From positions 127,375 to 191,374 of the forward strand of contig QKWP01000426.1 of assembly GCA_003550325.1 (NCBI GenBank): a DNA stretch of 64,000 nucleotides. Reading direction: 5' to 3'. A program made the position numbers and the translations under genes. Positions 58,478 through 64,000 of this stretch are shown here, piece by piece. The notes beneath the pieces were generated by a model. The model was not told where the DNA came from and ran no database searches. It saw nothing but the letters and a program-made list of their open reading frames with translations. This DNA is from Gigaspora rosea. Taxonomy: Eukaryota > Glomeromycota > Glomeromycetes > Diversisporales > Gigasporaceae. Every line of letters starts with the position of its first letter. Position 1 is the stretch's first letter.

Positions 58478-59115
58478 CAGTCGTCACTTCTATAATCACC
58501 AAAACCATCGCATCCTATTTTGGTGATTGTAAAGAGGTGTGACTATAAATAAAATACCTATTATAGTCATGTGATCAAAAGCCAATAAGTAATATATTTG
58601 CACATATTTGAAATACTATTAAAAATTTAATTCAGTGGCCCAATTTAGATTAAACAACTACCAGAGTATTTGACTCAATGAGACGATTCTAAAGAGTCCA
58701 AAATCATCCAAATTTAATTACAAATGCTAAGATTATTAAGGATTTTTCACTCAGATGTTTAAAATTTAATCAATTCTTAAACATGTAAAATGATACAAAT
58801 CGTTAACAATCTCAGGAGCGTGTGATTCGATTTTAACGATTTTGGGCTCATTAGAATCGTCATATTGAGACGAACATTTTAGTAGTTGTTTCATCCAAAT
58901 CGGGTCATTGGATCAAAAGTTATTTGCTGTCAAACCTTTAAAAGCTTTAATAGATAATTTTAAATATATGTAAATATGAAAATTAGCAATCAGATTTATA
59001 ATCCGTATTTAGTTGAAAATTGGTGACTATAATGAGGGTTTTTATTAATAAAATTGTTAATCAAATTTTTATGGTGATAATAATTATAAGCGATTTGTGA
59101 CTATAATGAGGTTTT
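58478..59115. mobile_element. pogo-like element copy, inverted relative of 28372-28990
   Basis: Left end TA|CAGTCGTCACTTCTATAA fits pogo/Tigger-type ends. It is followed within 75 bases by an inverted copy (TTGGTGATTGTAAAGAGGTG). The rest contains GGTCATTGGATCAAAAGTTA and ACTATAATGAGG, matching the 28.4-29.0 kb copy in opposite orientation. A clear right terminus was not found. Non-coding. Confidence 0.55.
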
Positions 59116-59623
59116 TTTTACTATGTTTGAGTCCGTCGCACAAAATCTGGTGCTTAAATACACTCAAAATAACATTTATACAAATCTTTAGCTCAGTAAA
59201 AAGCAGAAATATGCATTGATATAGTATAGACAATTCTTATATGATAGAAACTAATATTGATTTTTTAACTTGCAGTATGTGAACTAAGCGAAGTTTTATA
59301 TTGTTTACTTGAGATAGCATATGTTACAGTAAGAAATTTAAAATGATATTGTATTTTATTTTCATTCCTTTTATCATGTTTTTTTTTTACAGTATAAAGA
59401 TATATTTATGGACGCATGTCCTGGTGTGAAAAATATAATTTCTCTAGCCAAGGTATCCCACTTACTATTTTTTTTGTTCCTGACTCAACATGGGTCTATA
59501 TTTGTCAGGAAGTTGTATATTTTTACCAACAAATGTATCTAACCCTTTTTGGTACATAGAATATGGAAATGGTATTGCATAATCATATGATGCATCGAAA
59601 AAAAAAACCAATTTAATGATTAC

Positions 59624-61427
59624 CCTTCAGCAACACAGCCCCAAGGAATAATTCCAACCTTTATAGTAAAGATTAACAGATTAGTTTATCATACCATCAT
59701 TATATTTTTGAAACCCATGCCAATTTTAATAATTATTTACGCACATCATATTCAGCACAAGCAGGTTGTAAATCAAATTCCAATGACCGATCTAATAAGT
59801 TATATCGCGTTTGTAATCCAATAAATCGGCTTATATAAATTAACAGTTATGTTACTTTTTATCGTTAAAATATGTGAGATATACCTCCAACCACGCAAAT
59901 CAGCCAACATATTTGCACTACTAACAACCCATGCTGGTGCATCGACATAGAGTACCTGCATTCAAATACTAATAATTAATTATACAAATTAACATGCTAA
60001 GTATTAGATATCAAATAACCTACTTTGCCACTTCTAACAACATCATCTAAAGAACGCATTACTTCTTCAATAGGAGTACGAAAATCCCAAATATGAACAT
60101 ACAAAAGATCAATATATCCAGTGCCCAGTCGTTTAAGACTTTCATTGACGTTTTCGGTAAGAGATTTACGGTGGTTTCCACCTTTAAGAAAAGAAAGGGG
60201 ATTTCAGAACTTTTTATCAAGAGTATACAATTTCATGAAATAAGTAATAAATTTACCTGCATTTGGGTTAAACTTAGCGTTTTGTGCCATAGAGGTAGCA
60301 TTTGCTTGATAAATTTATGAAATAAAAAAAAATAAATATATAACATGAATAAGGAATTTTTTACAATGAAGCAAATAACCAATTAACATACAAGAGTATT
60401 TGGTGGCGAGTACAACTTGAGAACGTTTATCAGCGATTAATTCTTTCAGAAATTGTTCGCTCTTTTCGTTATTTAATAAAAAAAATTAGTGTATAGCATA
60501 TACTAGAGAACTTATTATGATCAATATGTATCAGTCATTACCTCACCATAATTGTATACGTTAGCAGTATCTAAAATATAAAATAACTTTCGTGTTTAAT
60601 ATTATTATATAAGAATTACGCAATATAAAACCAATGATGTTAATTGACTCCAATAATTGTAAGCCAACTTTGATTTATAAAACATCGCTTTTTAACGGGT
60701 TTTAGTCAATAAGAAACTCGTAGAAAATTATTGTTCTTTAACAATAATTAATGAACTTCACTAGTACATGAACTAAATTATACGGGGTTGAAAATTTTGG
60801 ATAAATTTTGACTATTCCTTCATTGATCGAAAACTAAAGCAAACCTATTAAATAAAGAATCTAATATTTTATATATCATATTTAGACTAAAAGCAAAATC
60901 GGTCAACTATTGCTGCGGAATCAATTAGTAATTTATATCGATGGTTTCAGATCAAAATCCCAACAAACAAAATTGAAATCCCTAAAAAGACAGCTAACAT
61001 TAAGCTAACCCTTGCTAACTTTGTTGGGATTTTAAATAGATCCCATATCGATATAAAATATAAACATACCGATGAAATTTCCGCCTTTTTCAAAATAACA
61101 GTCGAAAACCTCCTTAGACCCCTCATAATTCGTACCGAATCCCTATTCAAAATGTATAAAATAAAATAAATGATTTTAAATACAGATAACTTTATGCTGA
61201 GAGATTATAACGTGGAAAAAATCTTACAAATTTTTCGCCAAAAGTCTTTAATTGAAACAGTTTGAAAAATATTAGCTTAAAAAGTATAATGATGACGATA
61301 TTAAAAATAAAAGTTATACCATCGTGCCAAGGCATAGAGGAGAAATTCTCAAACCACTACGCCCTAGAAGAACATAATCGTCAAGATCTCCAATGGTATC
61401 TTTAACATCTGTCGAGTCTTGTGCCAT
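59624..61427 (-). pseudogene. aldo-keto reductase, nine exons, C-terminally truncated
   Basis: Aldo-keto reductases reduce carbonyl compounds with NADPH in a TIM barrel. Exons: 61427-61320, 61142-61070, 60570-60542, 60461-60392, 60304-60257, 60181-60024, 59955-59885, 59829-59745, 59658-59624, all in consistent phase, about 225 residues. The N-terminus reads YVLLGRSGLRISPLCLGTM. The catalytic tetrad is present: D61 and Y66 (DTANVY), K91 (LATKY) and H139 (LLYVHIWD). The usual V-G-I-S-D-x-P-A-W reads VLYVDAPAWVV, so the GIS of the cofactor-amide motif is missing without breaking the frame. After VGIIPWGCVAEG the last donor (GTAATC) has no findable continuation. About 110-120 residues, including the NADP 2'-phosphate region, are absent. 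Some donors (GTGCGT) are non-canonical. Probably a decaying copy. Alternatively, distant 3' exons were missed. Confidence 0.75.
60954..61033. mobile_element. small TIR element in an aldo-keto reductase intron
   Basis: AAAATCCCAACAAACAAA and its complement (TTTGTTGGGATTTT) bound an 80-base segment inside the intron 61069-60571. The end sequence is that of the larger element at 62695-62951, pointing to one family. It explains why this intron is longer than the others. Confidence 0.55.
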
Positions 61428-61930
61428 TCCGTAAGTTTTTTTTAACGTAACTAAAAGGAATATCGACGAAACTTATAAAATATATAAGTGCGTACATACT
61501 AGTTAAAAAATCCCCATTTGGCCCAATTGTTCTACGGTACTGGATCTTCCGAATTCACTGAAGTCGCAGAATTTGCCTGCCTGTAAACCCAAATTTGGGG
61601 TTCTGTCACGCAGGCACATGTCTGCCGTCAGGGCCTCAGCGGTATGTATGTACGTACTTCCGAAAATTCCGCGTTGCGTTGTGTAATCCAAAGAAACAAT
61701 ATTTTATATATAATATAATTATATTTGCATAATCATTAGTTTAAATAAAAAAACCTACTGTTTATTATAGCCTTTAACTTCACCAGGAACGGAATTAAAC
61801 GAAGCGTATGACCTATTCTAGAAAGATAGACATACGGCACCAAAATCTAATCTCCGTTTGGTCAATGTGATCATATTGAGATAGCTACGTATGTACGGTT
61901 CAGAAAACTTAAAAACCTTAATCTCTCTGT

Positions 61931-62154
61931 ATAGAAATAAATTTCTGTGTATGAGGAATTTCTCAATCCCTTTGCATATGTTAAAGTCATATGTACTTAA
62001 TAGCAACTATTTCACACACACTGCTGAACTTAAAATAAGCCGATAGAAATAAATTTCTGTGTATGAGGAATTTCTCAATCCCTTTGCATATGTTAAAGTC
62101 ATATGTACTTAATAGCAACTATTTCACACACACTGCTGAACTTAAAATAAGCCG
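61931..62154. repeat. perfect 112-bp tandem duplication
   Basis: The unit from ATAGAAATAAATTTCTGTGT (61931-62042) is repeated directly at 62043-62154 with no difference seen. Recent unequal exchange or replication slippage is the simplest origin. Confidence 0.9.
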
Positions 62155-62331
62155 ATGCTAAATTTAGCTTATTTCCAATGACATTTATTCTATATAAGGG
62201 TTTGAGATTTTAGATTTCTTTCATAGTACATACGTACGTACATAATTATGGATAGGAACATGTGCAACTTGCAGCGTGCACAGAATGTTTAATTTTAGCG
62301 TTAGTCTTTATAATCTAGGTCAACTTACGCG

Positions 62332-62513
62332 TACCGTAAAAGATCATATACAAGATTCCCCCATATATCAGACCCACCCTCATTTTTTACTAATTAATTT
62401 CTTTTTTTTTACTAATTAATTTCTTTTTTTTTACTAATTAATTTCTTTTTTTTACTAATTAATTTGTTTGGTGGAATGTAAGAGACCCGTCTTGTATATG
62501 ATCTTTTACGGTA
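62332..62513. mobile_element. MITE with TACCGTAAAAGATC ends, 182 bp
   Basis: TACCGTAAAAGATCATATAC at the left is exactly matched by the complement at 62490-62513. The interior is four tandem copies of a unit of about 23 bases, TTTACTAATTAATTTC (about 62384-62466). Same end family as 3515-3796. No target duplication was identified. Confidence 0.7.
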
Positions 62514-62694
62514 AATTTGAAATTTACAGATTTACCAATCCTAGTCACATGTTATTATGTTACGCGCGAATATTTACTGTTAAACTATACTATACATCCT
62601 ACTTTTAATGAGCAATCTCAGAGTTATTAGTAATAACTTATCTGGTAAGTTGTCGTGATAAATTATCATATAAATTTTGGTAGTAATTTACCAA

Positions 62695-62951
62695 AATCCC
62701 GACAAACAAAATCCCGATAGATCACAACCTCGAAAAAAAACAAACTCCCGACTGTCAAAAATCTCAACAGTCAGAATTGGCTTCAATAAAAAATGTCGGG
62801 AGGGCAATTTTATTATAAATCATGCCTTAACTCTAACTTAATCAAGAAAACATACGAATTTTGTTTTGTGAACACATGGCATCATTAGTATAATAGTATA
62901 AGAATTTTCATTTGTTGAGATTTTTGGCTGTCGGGATTGTTTGTCAGGATT
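62695..62951. mobile_element. TIR element with AATCCCGACAAACAA ends
   Basis: AATCCCGACAAACAAAATCC at 62695 pairs with the complement of the right end (AATCCTGACAAACAATCCC). CTCAACAGTCAGAATTGG near 62765 and GTTGAGATTTTTGGCTGTCG near 62915 form an inner pair. Non-coding. Confidence 0.6.
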
Positions 62952-63667
62952 ATGACCTGCATCCGTGAAATTCATCTTCGAAATTATTAAATGCAAATGA
63001 TATAACATATTAAATTTACAAATAATGTAACTTATGTCAAATTATTAATCAAAGTAAATTGAGAAATTGCATAGAACACATATAACACAATTGTAGATTC
63101 ACTTTTCATTTAGCCGACTTCACGCAAAGTGACAATTTATTAAAAATATATACCCAGGCAACTAATCAAATGATAATTCTAACCCCATGTGATTTCAAAT
63201 GAAGTGAGCAGCACCGCAATTTCAGGTTTTAATAATATAAATCATTTAAATTTTATCAAACAATTTCATGATAAACAGTATTCATTGATGGTTCCATGCT
63301 TCAGATTAGATTTTGACAACTATAATCTGAAGCCTGAAATTTTGTATTAAATTTCAAAGACAATCTAAGTCAGGTTGTCCCATTCGGATTCACTTAAACT
63401 TGAATTTGTTCAAACTACGGTTAACTAGGTTCATTTGAACCCAAATTCGGGTCAATTTGACTAATTCAAGTTCAATTGAGTCTAAATTAGACTGCTTTAG
63501 ATAAAATGAATGAACTAAATTCACTTGTGGCTTAGCCCGGAGACCGGATGTGCCCTTGTTTGTAATAATTTTTAATTTTTTGGACCATACACAGTGCTAT
63601 CAGGTGGTAAATTGCCATCGTAAATTACGGTAATTTATTAGACAATTTACCAACGATGTAGTATACA
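62952..63667. other. intergenic; TTCAAAC/GTTTGAAC-type repeats
   Basis: 63390-63480 repeats TTGAACC / GGTCAATTTGAC-like motifs. A hairpin GGTAAATTG...CAATTTACC lies at about 63604-63652. No gene is supported. Confidence 0.4.
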
Positions 63668-64000
63668 TATTAACAAGAAACGCTTCAGGCAAATCAGTGA
63701 GCTATGCAAAATGTAATCAATTTTTGTGTATCAAAATATTAGGATAGAAGTTGGTGTAGGTAGTTCAATAGTAAATTAGTGTAAGTTTTTTTTTTTAGTT
63801 GTTATTACTTATTACGGTAGATGAATTCATGTAAATTAAATTTTTTCTCATGTTTTCTAAGAAATTATTCTTAAGCTTATTCATAAAAGTAACAATGTTG
63901 GGCATTTTTTGATGAATTTTAAGACCGTTATTTAAAGATCATTATTTTTTAATTTTATAATTTCACCATATCATTGGCAATAAATTTACTTTATTAATAA
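63668..64000. repeat. dispersed repeat, copy 2, cut by the window end
   Basis: Same orientation as 6035-6350. Both contain AACAAGAAACGC, GTGTATCAAAATATTAG, TTTTCTCATGTTT and TGAATTTTAAGACC in the same order. Diverged by many substitutions and small indels. Confidence 0.65.

Overview
The window is extremely AT-rich eukaryotic DNA. It has very few genes, short GT-AG introns (about 50-90 bases), an Asn/Tyr-rich small Zn2Cys6 protein and a dense layer of small transposable elements. This is what I would expect of an arbuscular mycorrhizal fungus such as Rhizophagus irregularis or a close Glomeromycotina relative. That identification is inference from texture and gene style. No rRNA, true tRNA gene, CRISPR array, prokaryotic operon or virus-like gene was seen.

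Genes. Two loci read well. An O-methyltransferase lies at 30961-32556 (minus, six exons, about 405 residues, with an N-terminal membrane segment). A small Zn2Cys6 protein lies at 16892-17593 (plus, single exon). The others are damaged or partial: an aldo-keto reductase at 59624-61427 (minus, nine exons, all four catalytic residues present but lacking part of the cofactor motif and the C-terminal third); a second Zn2Cys6 gene at 5112-5461 broken by a -1 frameshift; two multi-exon relics with in-frame stops at 218-996 and 1153-1837 (minus); and a spliced gene at 11330-12729 whose second exon is split by a hAT element.

Mobile DNA. At least eleven hAT-like elements can be delimited to the base by 8-bp target-site duplications: 11625-12521, 13934-14239, 20285-20663, 20826-22228, 35075-35301, 35368-35520, 36172-38056, 44928-45288, 45407-45830, 49581-49721 and 52362-54335. 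None shows a transposase, so all are non-autonomous. Mutator-like (9-bp duplication), TA-flanked and PIF-like terminal-inverted-repeat elements, and near-perfect foldbacks, fill much of the rest. Three retroposed units have A-tails and 15-17-bp duplications: two copies of a roughly 1-kb element with a tRNA-like head (25978-26999 plus; 50470-51630 minus) and an unrelated retrocopy with AATAAA before its tail (49348-50373 plus).

Structural repeats. The most striking is 40368-41504, where two different hairpins alternate as P-Q-P-Q-P-Q-P with a period of about 327 bases. It sits inside larger inverted arms that make roughly 39.9-41.8 kb one nested palindrome. It is followed by a degenerate satellite of about 120-130 bases (41.99-43.94 kb), split by a TA-flanked element. 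G+T-rich minisatellites (29.1-29.6 kb), AAT microsatellites (10.2 kb) and a 112-bp tandem duplication (61.9-62.15 kb) are also present.

The genes do not form a pathway or cluster. The window reads as a repeat-rich compartment in which old genes are being eroded by insertion, transition mutations and indels.
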